From the NCBI GenBank assembly GCA_951213105.1, contig OX578147.1, forward strand, positions 125,023,642-125,087,641: a DNA stretch of 64,000 nucleotides, in the 5' to 3' direction. The first letter of the stretch is position 1. Each line of letters begins with the position of its first letter. The DNA is from Amaurobius ferox (lineage: Eukaryota > Arthropoda > Arachnida > Araneae > Amaurobiidae). Shown piece by piece: positions 1 through 11,428 of this stretch. The notes beneath the pieces were generated by a model that was given only the letters and a program-made list of their open reading frames with translations, made no database searches and was not told where the DNA came from. The position numbers were made by a program, and so were the translations under genes.

Positions 1-264
1 TAAAGTTCATTTTTAACGAATAAAATATGACTATTTCATAGGGGTGCATAATACCCGCACTTTAAAAAAAACAGGTGATTACCACTTTTTTGGTAATCGC
101 TATTATGGAGGTTACTGTAAATATTCTAAAAAATATTCCTCCTGTTGTGGCCATAGCTGATTAGCATATGCGACCAACCATTCCCAAAACGAGTGAAATT
201 AGCTTAAAATGTAGGCGCACTTTACAGAAAACGAAGTGGTGGTCCATATTACCACCTTTTCCTC

Positions 265-448
265 ACTAACATAAATTAACAAGATTTAGGCGTGACATTA
301 CACAGGTGCGTGTTGACATGTTTTTAATTGTAATTCATATTTCTAAAATATTCGTTATATTTATTCAAATTTTAGCTTTTTATTTGATTTTCCTTCTAAT
401 CTACATTTAAAACATATTTTAAAATTTATCAGCTGCGCCACCCGCAGG
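265..448. repeat. dispersed repeat, copy 1
   Basis: This stretch from ACATAAATTAACAA to CCCGCAG is repeated, with about 80% visible identity and in the same orientation, at 4896-5079. Both contain ACAGGTGCGTGTT and the run TTGTAATTCATATTTCTAAA. The class is unknown and no coding potential is seen. At 4896-5079 it lies between two SINE copies. Confidence 0.6.
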
Positions 449-468
449 TACAGAATAGCTCTTTAGTT

Positions 469-566
469 AATACATAATATGCTATGAAATGGAAAAGTAT
501 TGTAACAGAGTCGAGTATACGAAATTGTGTTTTATTAGAACACGATTGTACTATTTGGAAAGGTAC
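469..566. repeat. 98-bp near-identical direct repeat, copy 1
   Basis: The segment from AATACATAATATGCTATG to TGGAAAGGTAC recurs at 929-1027 with only one extra T. Flanking sequences differ, so this is a recent local duplication or two insertions of a short element. No open frame or terminal repeats are visible. Confidence 0.8.
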
Positions 567-928
567 TACTTAGGATTAGCTCTTTTAGCAGGCACTTTTT
601 AGCAGCCACAACTGATATTATATATGTGACATCCGTGAAAGATAAATACTCAATTAATTCACAAAAAGAAAAATCGCATTCTCAGTAAAAAAAATTTTTT
701 AGTATAGGAAAATTAGTCAAATGCTGGAAGAAGCGAGCAATAACTAGAAACTATTTCTCTAATCTCATCCACATTTCGTAGAACTTTTGAAAGATTTTAT
801 AATTTTCTAACAGCACTTTTGGACCCATGAACTCAGCAATACACCTGAATACTCAGAGAGAGAGACGATGAGAACTCAGCCTTTGGCTATTTACTTTACA
901 ATTTTAACGCATTTTTTACATTTCCTAC

Positions 929-1027
929 AATACATAATATGCTATGAAATGGAAAAGTATTGTAACAGAGTCGAGTATACGAAATTGTGTTTTTATTAGA
1001 ACACGATTGTACTATTTGGAAAGGTAC
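929..1027. repeat. 98-bp near-identical direct repeat, copy 2
   Basis: Second copy of the 469-566 segment, same strand, one T longer in the GTGTTTT run. The near identity contrasts with the decay of most repeats in the window. Confidence 0.8.
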
Positions 1028-2491
1028 AAACGTTTTCTTATATGTGCGTGTTGTGTGCTTATCCTTGCAATTGAAATGTAATGTACGTAGTTTTAATTGT
1101 TTATAAGTTGTCCTTTAAGTTTTAGTAGTAGTATTATTTATTACATCATGCCACGAAAAATTCAAAATATTAAAATAGATGATAAATTATACACATCTGT
1201 ATTTAGCAAATTATTGTTTCTTTGAAATTTTAAATGAAAAATCCAACACAATCAATTCCGGTAAGCAAAGATAAACCGTTATAGCGAAATTTCCCATTTG
1301 TGGAAATGAAATAAGTCAATAAAAACAAGAATTTACTAATTACTTACATTAACAGAAAACATTAAATAATTGAAGAACTGGAAAATTGATGCTGAACTAA
1401 GAACACTTCCGTTTTTATAAGGACATAGGAATATAAACTAATTCAATTAGCATAAATAATGAAAGAGAAAGAGATAAAAATTAATATATAAGAAAACCCA
1501 TGTGCTGCTCATATAATTTAGATTTTCTATTTACTACATTAATCATTTAATAAACTTTTCCAAAATTCCAAACCAATTCCAAATTCGTATAACCCTGTGT
1601 TTTGAAAGTGAATATGTAAAATTTAATATATAAAAATTTTCATGCAGTATGTTTAATTATCTGTATTTTGATATATTACTTTACAAAGCAGTGGAGGTTC
1701 ATTTCATTTTCTTTACATTTACACTAGCTGTAATAATCAAACCAAAATTTCATTTAAATAGCTTAATTTGTTTCAAAGATAATATTTTTTTATGCACTCG
1801 CCTACGTACATAAATCGCTTCACAAAACATACAATTTGTGTTCAAGAGTACCCAAAACATGTTTAATTGTCGAAATATTAAATAATAACTTTTGACCGTA
1901 TCATAACATACGTTCTACACATATATTATGTATGTATGGAAGTTAAAAATTATTATTGTTTCTTTGTAAGCTATCTAATAAATCTAAGCTATAATAATAA
2001 CAGAAGGTCTCGTATTGTCTGCAGTGGAAATCCTAATGTCCTACGGAGAGGAAATTTAATACACAGGTATTTCAGGACCAGGGAAGATCGCCTCGGCAAT
2101 ACTTTCTTAAAATTCAAATTCAGTTTATTATTTCGAAAAAAGTTGTCATTTAAGGGCCGCCTTTTTATTTTGCACAGTGAAGGTGCCGCCATCTATATTC
2201 ACGTTCCTAAGCGTGAAACTACAACATAACATTAAAAATTCAGATATAAGAACATAGATTCGCAATCGTCATGATTTAAAATAAAGTGTTCCTGAGATTC
2301 TTAGCGATATCACTTTATGAGGAGTGCCCTGCTTGAATACTTCAACCTCCGGTTTGTTACAGTATTAGAAAACATGCCATTGTTTGAGCAGTTTTCATTA
2401 AACATTTTAACATCAGCTTTAAGGTATGAAAATAAATTATAGAATTTAAAAAATGAACGACTCGATTCCTTTAATGCGAGCATTTAAAATA
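1028..2491. other. AT-rich stretch, no gene recognised
   Basis: No coding region, RNA gene or clear repeat is recognised. A 97-codon open frame at 1936-2229 has no recognisable domain, no splice context and ordinary local composition, so I do not call it a gene. Confidence 0.5.
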
Positions 2492-2579
2492 TAAAAATTA
2501 ATGCAGTCATCGAGAGCAAATAAAAATTAATGCAGTCATCGAGAGCAAATAAAAATTAATGCAGTCATCACTTAAAAGA
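2492..2579. repeat. 29-bp tandem repeat, three units
   Basis: The unit TAAAAATTAATGCAGTCATC plus GAGAGCAAA is repeated three times with a 29-bp period. The third unit is cut short after GCAGTCATC. The units are practically identical. Confidence 0.85.
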
Positions 2580-3276
2580 GGTAAGACACGAGTGTCACCC
2601 ACCCAAGTACTGATCACACTCAGACTTGTTGCAGTTTAGAGTTTTTAGTAAAAGTTAGAACATATGGTTGGAATGCAAATCGGAGGTTCGATTATTTTAT
2701 TAACTAGAAAATGTAACCGACGTTGTCCGGTATTTAAAATCCAAACTAAGAAATTGTGGACAAATACGGATATTGAGACAACTTTGAGGTATTTATTTCA
2801 TATTAGAGTAAAATTTGCTATTTGAAGTCAAAAGTTTCGTTGACTGACTCACAGGTCATATGTCATTCATTTTTTTTTTATTTAGCCCTTAGTTGAGTCC
2901 TAAAGGAACAACATTATTCTATATTTCTACAGAGTATGAAGTTACGAAAAATTTAAATTAAATACTTTTGCCTACCATCTACAGATACCGATAATATTTT
3001 AAAAGTATATGTTATATTAGAAATGATTTCGTTATTAAATATGAAGAATCCTAAAATTCGTCCTTTTCATCCAATCTAGAAAGCTGTGACGAAATAAAAC
3101 CACAGCAAATCGAAATAGGTAGATAAAATAACCGCGAACCGCCCTCTCCAAAACATATTTTATGGTTATGAGGAAACGCTTTGTTCACTTAAAATTTTGC
3201 CAATGTTGATTTATAGGACTAATTGACTGCTATTTTCTAAAGACTTTTAAATATTAGATATATTATATATGTCTTC
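2580..3276. other. AT-rich stretch, no gene recognised
   Basis: Nothing supportable is seen beyond short A/T runs. Confidence 0.5.
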
Positions 3277-3318
3277 GAACCAGACCGTCCGACCTACCAG
3301 GAAGGTATAAGGCACAGA
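3277..3318 (-). mobile_element. SINE 3'-end fragment
   Basis: The segment CCAGACCGTCCGACCTACCA followed by GGAAGGTATAAGG is the reverse complement of the 3' tail (CCTTACACC..GGTAGGTCGGACGGTCTGG) of the SINE family seen at 4546, 5121, 31343, 51446 and 60551. Only the tail is present. Confidence 0.75.
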
Positions 3319-3394
3319 CTATTATACAGACCTGTCACTCTCGATAGTTTCGTTTTCGCGGCGGCCATTAGAGATAGACCAAACAGAGGGTTGG

Positions 3395-3455
3395 CGCGCT
3401 CTTGGCGATGGTCTGGTTTGGTCCGAGCGCTTGGCGATGGTCTGGTTTGGGTCCA
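3395..3455. repeat. 30-bp tandem duplication
   Basis: Two units built on TTGGCGATGGTCTGGTTTGG sit head to tail in a small G+C-rich island at 3355-3480. The rest of the island (GCGGCGGCCATTAGAGATAG) shows no recognisable gene. Confidence 0.7.
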
Positions 3456-3663
3456 AGACGATTTTCAATGTTATAACCCTATTTCACTCGGCGAAAACTT
3501 TCAGACTAGCGTGGTTTGAGTAACGTGAAAAAGGATTATTTGTTAATTAAGTGTTTAGATCATTTCATAGAAATGGATTGATAAAAGAAAACTGGTTGCG
3601 TTACAGGGTATGTAATTTATGTTTATTAAAATTGAAATAATTTTAGTTATCACCATCCTATAT

Positions 3664-3735
3664 TCGTGTTCATTATAAGTATACACGTGTTCATAAGTAT
3701 ACACGTATTCATATAAGTATACATGTGTTCATACA
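3664..3735. repeat. short tandem repeat of about 20 bp
   Basis: Three to four imperfect units of ATAAGTATACACGTGTTC follow one another. Each contains the palindromic TATAC/GTATA or ACGTGT core. Confidence 0.7.
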
Positions 3736-4545
3736 AAATTAGTGCTGTGTTATTACTGCCGGATTAGACTAAATTTTAAGAGGTAGTGGTATAATTAGTT
3801 AAAAAATATTTTCTGTATTTTTATAAAATGTGAAATAATTGATATTAGGATAGCTTTTTCTTAGTTGAATTATGTATTATAGTATGTGTATATATTTATG
3901 TAAAATTTTTATTAAGTGCCTTATGGTGGAAAATCCCCCCCCCCCCTCGGGTAATTAAGGATTGAGTTCCACAACTTCAATAGTGCATTTATGTAAATTT
4001 GATATTTACTATATGAATATTTTTATATTTTAAAAAAAAGTCTATTATCAGTATCCCGGAATAAATTAAGGATCAAGTAATTAACGATCAACACGCTAGT
4101 ATACATTTTAGACTGAAAATATTATATAATATTTCAGTCTTTTGAGTATGTTAGCTTGTAATTTTTTGTGCATTATGTTTTATAGTGATACAATGCAATG
4201 TGTCTATATTTTAATCTATTTTATGATTATTTGAATTAAATATATAACTATGTTTATTTAAATATTCTTAAACTAATGAATATATTTATGTTGCAGATTA
4301 ATGTATTTTTAAATCCTGATCCTTTCTATAGTTTCAAAAATTATAAAAGTACAGTCCTCAACATTTTGTTCCCCTCCCGTTTAAAAAAAAAATCGCCAAG
4401 CGAGCGATAACGCGCCAAATCTGGCAGACGCATCGTAGTTCAGTTGGTCCAACTCACGAGCTCTAGTGTCTATGCGACATTCCATGTTAAAAATGTTGCC
4501 ATAGGGTCCTATGGGAGTGAACCTTCTGAATATAGTATTCTGTGT
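3736..4545. other. non-genic stretch with poly-C and a palindrome
   Basis: Contains a C12 run at 3935-3946. A near-perfect inverted repeat lies at 4110-4140, with AGACTGAAA opposite TTTCAGTCT around an AT-rich centre. No gene is recognised. Confidence 0.55.
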
Positions 4546-4728
4546 TATAAGGTATCTGTTTGGACGGCTGGGAAGTGCCACCCAATTTATACCGTTACCC
4601 AGTGGGGGAGGCATCTACAGGGCCGCACCCTTCTTCCCTTGCCACAAACTTCTCGGAAAAACTTATGGACCCACATGCTTAACGTGACCGTACTCCGCGT
4701 GAACACGGTGTTAGTTTTGGCAGTGTAA
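4546..4728 (-). mobile_element. tRNA-SINE family copy, 3' tail missing
   Basis: On the minus strand this reads CCGTGTTCACGCGGAGTACG, then CCTCCCCCACTGGG, AATTGGGTGGCACTTCCC and CCGTCCAAACAG. That is the same body as the copy at 60551-60822. The copy breaks off before the GGTAGGTCGGACGG tail. Pol III head motifs are not clear here. Confidence 0.8.
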
Positions 4729-4895
4729 TTTTTGTAGTTTTTCAGAGTACTTCTGCAGTTGCAATGCAGTTCCGATCACAATCCGAATCCGGACTGTAAA
4801 ATAATTTTGTAACCCTTGAACCCAGCACGCTTTATAATAAAACATTTGAAACAAATACAGTTTTTTGGGTTTTCTACACTTTCTGAATAAAGTTC

Positions 4896-5079
4896 TAACA
4901 TAAATTAACAACATTTAAGGAGCAACTTTTCACAGGTGCGTGTTAACATGTCTTTAGTTGTAATTCATATTTCTAAAATATTCATCAAATTTTGTTTTAA
5001 CATTTTATTTAATTTTTCTTCTAATCTATATTTAAATCATATTTTACTATTTACCAACTGTGGTGCCCGCAGCTACAAA
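4896..5079. repeat. dispersed repeat, copy 2
   Basis: Direct-orientation partner of 265-448 with the same blocks: ACATAAATTAACAA, ACAGGTGCGTGTT, AATTCATATTTCTAAAATATT, CTTCTAATCTA. Class unknown. Confidence 0.6.
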
Positions 5080-5120
5080 TTAACCACCTACAAGCACCGA
5101 CCCGAAGGTTTACAGTATTT

Positions 5121-5279
5121 ACATGCCTCCCCCACTGGGTTCGGTCTAAATTGGGTGGCTCTTCCCGGCCGTCCAAACAGTTACCGTACACCTTTCTGGT
5201 AGGTCGGACGGTCTGGGTTTCAACAACAACAACATCTTTCTGGTAGGTCGGACGGTCTGGGTCTCAACAAAAACAACAG
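5121..5279 (+). mobile_element. 5'-truncated SINE with duplicated 3' tail
   Basis: Starts inside the SINE body at ACATGCCTCCCCCACTGGG and runs through AATTGGGTGGCTCTTCCCGG to the tail GGTAGGTCGGACGGTCTGGG followed by TTTCAACAACAACAAC. The tail block then occurs a second time (TTTCTGGTAGGTCGGACGG) with its own AAC-rich end. The head carrying the promoter is absent. Confidence 0.8.
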
Positions 5280-7556
5280 CCTATTGTGGGGGAATATCTG
5301 CCAAAAACCAGAAAACAATATCTAATGCCGAGATAAAAAGGATAAGCAATTATATGCAAACATTTTGCCCGTACTAACTAAATACAGATGAAATATACAA
5401 ATAGCTCCTATCCTTTATAAACAATTATATGCAGAACTGTTTCAAATGGAAGCAAAGTATATACAATACTATTTCTAAAGGCGGTTATTACATATACAAA
5501 ATGCCACGAGTAGTAATAATATAAAAGATATATGCAAGTCTGTTAAATATACAATATATACAAGACTATATATATGCAGGACTGCTACTTATTGGGATTA
5601 AATATACATGTACAAGACTCTCTTCAGTACGTATCAGTACAACATATACAAACAAATCTCACAGATTACCATGGCTTTCAATACTACCTTGATACATACA
5701 ATGATATTAGAAATGAATAGAAAAAATGTAAAAGTAAGTTGCTTTCAATATATATAACACAATTTATAAGTACTACGAATAAATATGCAATATTCAGTGA
5801 GCTACGTCTTGGGGATTACTAATAATAACTCAGAAGAGACGTTCGTTTTTCTCTAGGGAATGACTTGTAGAATTTATTCTCTGTTTAGCCTAATTACTAG
5901 CTAGAAAATTTTTGGTCCATATTGGCAAATATTGTCTACTGGGCCTTTTAAGGCGATAGTTCTCTGTAAGTTCTCTCCAAATACGAAATGTTTCGGACAT
6001 CCAGTTTCACCACAAATACAGTTTTCGGTATCTTTTTTTCGAATTTTCTAAAAATAGGTTGGAAAACACACATGACCCGAAAAAAACTGTACCAATTCTC
6101 TACTGCAAATCAGTTGCTCTTGGGCAACTCTGGAAAGACAGTTGAAAATTTCTCTTCCTTTCTCACTTTCATTCCACTGCTGTTGCCACTCTTTAGAGCG
6201 TTAACCATTTAGATGTAACCTTAGCGATGAACGGGGAAATGATAACTTCGTAGTCTGAACAGAGATATCTGATATCGCCTCGAAAGCTAGGCAATCAGCA
6301 ATTTTATTTCCTAGACCACCCGAGTGACCTTTTAGCCCATCCTATAAAAAACTTTTGATGGATGCTGTTGGTTGTGGTAGTTATTATTTGACGATCTACC
6401 GAATTCTTTGTTTGACATTGCTTAAAAGTTTCGATACTCAATAGATTGTCAAAGTAAATAATGATATTCTTATGCAAACTTGCAATAGCCCAAAATACAG
6501 GCTCCTTAACTGGGACATATATATATATATATAGTGTAAATATTCACAGCCATTAGGAGCTTTTAACATGGGGAAATATCATATCTTAAAAGTCATTAAA
6601 ATACCATTAATAGCATGAAAAATTCCAAATCACAATATAATATTGGTAAATTAAACACCTCTATCAGAGATTTACAAAAATCAGATGTTGATAAGAAGAT
6701 GTTGACAACCCTTATTACTCTTTACGGTTGGCAACATCTTCTTAACACGTTATGTTGAGATGGTTTAGTTACTATACATGTGTAAGTCAATTCTATATAT
6801 TTTTTCAATTTATTCAATTTTTTTAAGTTTTTCAAATTTCACATTCATTTTTCATTTTTAGCACATAGGGACTACTATATGACTTTTTGTTCACAGTAAC
6901 AGGTCAATAAATGAAATGTTCTAATTGTAGCTAATGTATAGTAGTCAGTCTCTGAAGTTTTTACTATTATATCACCTTCATTCTATTAATTGATATTCCA
7001 TTTTACTTTAATATTTTTGTTTTAAATATAATGGTTGATTTCTGACATTCACTTGAGTTTTTTCTGGTTGGTATGTAAATACTTTTGTTTGTTATGAATG
7101 CTTTAGAATTTCTCTTCAATAATTCTATTTTAATTCATCTTTATTACTTATATATATATATATATATATATATAACTTTTCCGCTCCCGTTCTATCAATC
7201 GTTCATTCCGGTGTTTCCATTCCGGAGAGGTTTTGTACTGTAGCTGTACATTCTGTGGCAAGCTCACCTACACTTGGAATCTGCACATTTCTATTCTAGT
7301 ATCTATTTCTGTTATTTTTTTTATGCATTTTATTATCTTCCTTCCATTAGCCAGTAGACAGTCTCAAACTACCGCCATTGTCAGAAATTGATTATTCTAT
7401 CAGTTTTATTTCGAATTGCATGGCTTTTCTGACCAGAGTATAATTTCGAATTAACCATTTTTTATTTCGTTTCAACTGACTGTTCTTATTGTCTTAATCT
7501 TTTATCTTGATCTAATTGTTAGTGTCATTTCTCATTTTTGCCATATTTGCTCTTTC

Positions 7557-7611
<55 letters not shown>

Positions 7612-8619
7612 GATTTATGTATACTTTTATACTCATGTCTTTTCAATTGTATTTCATGATTAATTATTCCCCTCATCCTTTTTTACCATTATAGCGATAA
7701 GTTACCTACTATTCATATCTTTAGTCTTGGTCTATTGTTACTTATTTCTAACGGATAAGCTAGAGATAGGTTTTTGTACTTACTGTAGTTTATGCATAGT
7801 TTTCGATTACAAATATCAATTTATATATATTGTATATATATATAATGTATATATATATATATATAAACTATTCATAAAAATATATATGCGTAGAATTTTG
7901 CTTAAGTATGGATAGTGGCAGATTGTATTTAGTTAAGGTCGTTCCTGTTCAATTATACCTTCACGATAAACACGTACTTATTTTTGATAATAAAAATATA
8001 CACCATTTATGCTGAGATTTGAAATATTGTCAGCTGAATTCAAATTTATAAAAAATTAAACATGATATTTTTAGCTTAAAAATTAATGCAAACGGTATTA
8101 TTGCATCATTTGCCAACTGGAACTCTCCAACTCATCATAAAATTTTATTTCTTGCTATGATTTAAAGCGAAGGATATAGCGCTAACGTAAGAAGAAAAAT
8201 GCTTTTAATACCAGTTAACCCCACCCTCATCATTACGAGGATCATCTATCACTTTGTCTAAGCGGCTACTTGTCAAGACGTTTGATTGATAGGCGATGAT
8301 TCTGCCATAATCTGATAGTTTCCATTCTAACCTCTTTCAAGAGTATAAGTAATTCTAATCTTCATAGTAATTAATATTATTTATATTTCAGATTCTGGCT
8401 TCAAAGAAATATATATGTTTAGCACCAGAAGAAATTGCATTGAACGTAAACATTCATTACGTTGCACTACTAGAGGGAATTCAAAATGTATCTACAATAA
8501 AATTCCAGTTTTCAGACTTTTCTAAGAAATTAAAATGAAGTAGACCCTGGAGTTTGCACTGATGTGCATACAAAGAACAGCGAAGCTGCATATTGGACTC
8601 AATTTTACCAATCTTCTAA
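5280..8619. other. AT-rich non-genic stretch with TA repeats
   Basis: No gene is recognised. TA microsatellites lie near 6517-6533, 7147-7174, 7557-7608 and 7826-7865. A 12-bp inverted repeat (AAGAAGATGTTG / CAACATCTTCTT) flanks 6705-6731. The open frame at 7727-7915 is mostly translated TA repeat. Confidence 0.55.
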
Positions 8620-8916
8620 CAACGGGATTACACTGGTACACCTTTACATCTTAGAATAAATGTACATATAAATAACATAAAACATTATGATAAAGATCAT
8701 AATTCAGAAAATCAATTTAAGTATGAACATTTTTACAAACATGGTTTTGATTCAGTTATTATTTCTATTTTGGATATATTTCCAAATTCATCTGACAGAA
8801 TTTACTATGAAAACAAATACATTTTAAAGCATAATACTGATTTTCCTTTTGGACTAAATCAAATTGTTAATAGTCACAATATAGTTGAAAATGATTTATT
8901 CAGTGCTTCAATATAA
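8620..8916 (+). pseudogene. Penelope-like element GIY-YIG endonuclease fragment
   Basis: An open frame of 98 codons resembles the C-terminal GIY-YIG endonuclease that follows the reverse transcriptase in Penelope-like retroelements. It reads DYTGTPLHLRIN near the start, where the YIG-type strand and the conserved Arg sit. It continues with EHFYKHGFDS, then RIYYENKYI with the expected catalytic Glu, and ends in FPFGLNQ before a natural-looking stop. The endonuclease would nick target DNA for retrotransposition. The frame opens just after an in-frame stop at 8617-8619, and the first part of the domain and the reverse transcriptase are not recognisable upstream, so it is a 5'-truncated or frameshifted relic. 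A second Penelope-like segment starts only about 20 bp downstream. Family assignment rests on motif order and context and was not searched. Confidence 0.65.
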
Positions 8917-8937
8917 CCTCCGACAGTATATACTTTG

Positions 8938-10817
8938 ATGCAAACTCATACTCACAAAACCACACGCACTCAGAGTGGAATACACAAAAACAAACACTCC
9001 CTTTTCTTAGACGTCAAATCTCAACTAAATAATCTCAGTATACTTTTTGAATGTAACTATGATTGGAAAAAAATCAGAAGCTGGGTATTTTCCATCAAAA
9101 AGCAACATTTAAATAAACTTTATATTTCACTCATAGATCTTAATAACAAAAAACACTTCGGACACCTTGTTTTTGACCTTTTATTAACAAGAGCAAGACT
9201 ATTAGGTGTTCAACTCACACTTTCACACCAAAAAGGCAAAACCAACCAATATTATTGTGTAATTGATTACAGAAATCCTATATTTAATTATTTCAACTTT
9301 ACACAAATTTTTGAAAAATTTCAATCCTTTTTTCCAATTAAAAATGTTAATATAATTAAAGCATATAAATATCCAGTACCATTAGGACGTGAAATATACA
9401 ACTACAATCTTTTATCAAAAAATCTGATGTGGGTAACATATGGCTTTCCTTATATAATGAAATGAATTTACTACTTTTACAGTAAAATAAATAGGTTTTT
9501 CTTATAGTAGATACTAATATCCTTTCCAAGATATTGAATTTTCGACAATTAGTCGTCATTTTCATTTATTTAGCGTCATTTTTATCCATTTGGCGAGATT
9601 TTCGTTAATTTGGCAACATTTAAAAAAGTCGCCAAGTTGGAGACATTCCGCCAAATTCGTCGCCAAAATCTCGCCAAGCGTTATGGACGAAGAAATAAGT
9701 TATTCTTACAGCAGATAAATGACTATTGGCGTTTAAATACAAAAGTATTACTCAAAGTATCTTTTTTCATAAATGGAACGAGCTAGATCCACGAGAATGA
9801 TGTCATCCAATTTGTCGCATGGTATTACATATAAAAAGTGAACATGTTTCACAACAGGAAATATATTTTTTTTTATTTTATATGACTTTTTGCTAATTTT
9901 TTTGAAAAATGTGCTATATCTCGAGAACGGTTCATGTTAGCGTTCTAAAATTTATGTCAATCGTTTTCTAAGGAAAAATTACATAAGAAATGTCTATTTG
10001 CGTAATTTTATTAGCAGTTTTGATTTTTTGACGATTTTTTCAAAATTTCACTCGAAAATTTAGGAGGGTTCTGAGCATTCGATTGCGTATAAAAACAATA
10101 GGCTTCCAGTGTTTACGGATTGTGATTTTTGTACCAATTTCATTCGAATCGGTCCATTCGTTCGTCAGTTATCGTCTCCACAGACTCACTGACACACACA
10201 CACACACACACACACTTTCACACACACACACACACTTTCACACACACACACTTTCACACACACACACACTTTCACACACACACATACTTTCACACACACA
10301 CACAGACATCACTTCAAACAGGTTTGAATCGTGATCAGGGATGCTTGAAACGTGCTCTCCCGTCGAAAACACGAATTCGAATTTTTGACCCCGTCACAAT
10401 ACTTTCCTTATACATTTTGTATATAAGGAAAGTAAAAAGTTGAACAACTCTGTATCTTGTACGTGTACTGAATCTTGCTATCTACCCTTTATTGACCAAC
10501 ATCATGGACATGTAATCACCGGCAATCTCAATTTAATTCAGGAACCTCATCTCAAACAATTTCTCACCTATGGATCCAAATAGAGACTACCACTACTATA
10601 TAATAAAGAGAAAATAATACAAGCTTTTGGCATTGATCTAGATAAATATATATATAAAATTTCAGGTAAATATCACTGCCCTTTTGAAGCTTTTAAGAAA
10701 GAGCTGGCAAGTACAAGTCACCCCGAATTAAAACAATTGATTCAACAATTCCCTATACCAAAATATACGTATAATTACCAAGATATCTTTAAAGAGATCA
10801 AGATTTTCTTTAAATAA
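8938..10817 (+). pseudogene. Penelope-like N-terminal ORF, split by an insertion
   Basis: Coding sequence runs from ATG at 8938 to about 9420, is interrupted by the 1-kb element at 9421-10433, and resumes at 10434 to a stop at 10815-10817. Removing the insertion restores one frame across the junction (LLSKK then LNNSVSCTCTESC). The second half holds HGHVITGNLNLI followed by EPHLKQFLTYGSK. I associate this pattern, with preceding paired cysteines, with the region before the reverse transcriptase in Penelope-like elements. An in-frame TAG follows YGSK. No reverse transcriptase core follows, because a Helitron-like element begins at once. It lies head to tail after the endonuclease end at 8620-8916, like the tandem copies known for this class. 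The start is chosen because the frame opens there, and an upstream start cannot be excluded. The exact family is uncertain. Confidence 0.6.
9421..10433 (-). mobile_element. 1-kb Helentron-like (HINE-type) element, copy A
   Basis: On the minus strand it begins ACTTTCCTTATATACAAAAT with a palindromic start, has a CA/TG microsatellite with CTTTCACACACA variants (10197-10304 on the plus strand), and ends AAGGAAAGCC, a short hairpin of the ATGTG..CACAT type, and CAGATT. Copies B, C and D match it over the whole length. The insertion splits the Penelope-like frame and shows both ends. It lies within an A-run, which is T|T in element orientation. No protein is encoded. Open frames inside it are incidental. 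Confidence 0.8.
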
Positions 10818-11063
10818 ATTTACGGGAAAAAATATCGTCTGCATAATGCTATGCCTATGTAAAGTTTAACTGTGCGATTTTAATTAATATCTAGATAACT
10901 CTTGGCTATAGAAACTCGAAACATGGACTAAATTTTAAGTGGGGCTATTACAAGCGTACCCACAAAATTTCATCACATTCGGTTCAGCCGTTCTCTTGTG
11001 CTGATGAGACAAACATACATACAGACAGACAGACAGATATATTTTCAATTTTATTTATATAGA
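10818..11063 (-). mobile_element. Helitron-like 5' end
   Basis: On the minus strand the element starts at 11063 with TCTATATAAATAAAATTGAA, then a CTGTCTGTCTGT repeat, GAGAACGGCTGAACCGAAT, ATGAAATTTTGTGGGTA and GTTTCGAGTT. This is the familiar arthropod Helitron 5' terminus, preceded by A as expected for A|T insertion. The copy at 19526 aligns block for block. The 3' end is not identified. The body decays before the Penelope-like stop at 10817. Confidence 0.7.
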
Positions 11064-11253
11064 TAAACAGGGTGCATCAGCTGCATTTGAATCCTGGCGA
11101 CATTAAACAAAACCTAACTAGGCACTTCATGTTCTCAGCAATTATATCCTACTTTATAAAATATCCTGCTTTATCCCTCGGTTCACTACACGCTTCAAGT
11201 TTGCAGCATTTGCAACTACACAGATTTCCACATGTATATATGTATACATTTTT

Positions 11254-11389
11254 ACTTTCCTTATATACATAATGTATAAGGAAAGTATTGTGACGAGGTC
11301 GAAAATTCGAATTCGAGTTTTCGAAGGGAGAGCACGTTTCAAGCATCCCTGATCACGAATCAAACATTTTTGAGGTGATGTCTGTGTGT

Positions 11390-11428
<39 letters not shown>

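Noticed and set aside
1936..2229. 97-codon open frame and its antisense shadow
   Set aside because: No recognisable motif, no splice signals, and no composition change from the surroundings.
2492..2579. CRISPR-like array
   Set aside because: Three directly adjacent identical 29-bp units without spacers, in a eukaryotic genome.
8388..8520. Possible exon after the acceptor-like TTATATTTCAG
   Set aside because: The frame has stops, the donor is lacking, and proximity to the Penelope-like endonuclease makes decayed element sequence more likely.
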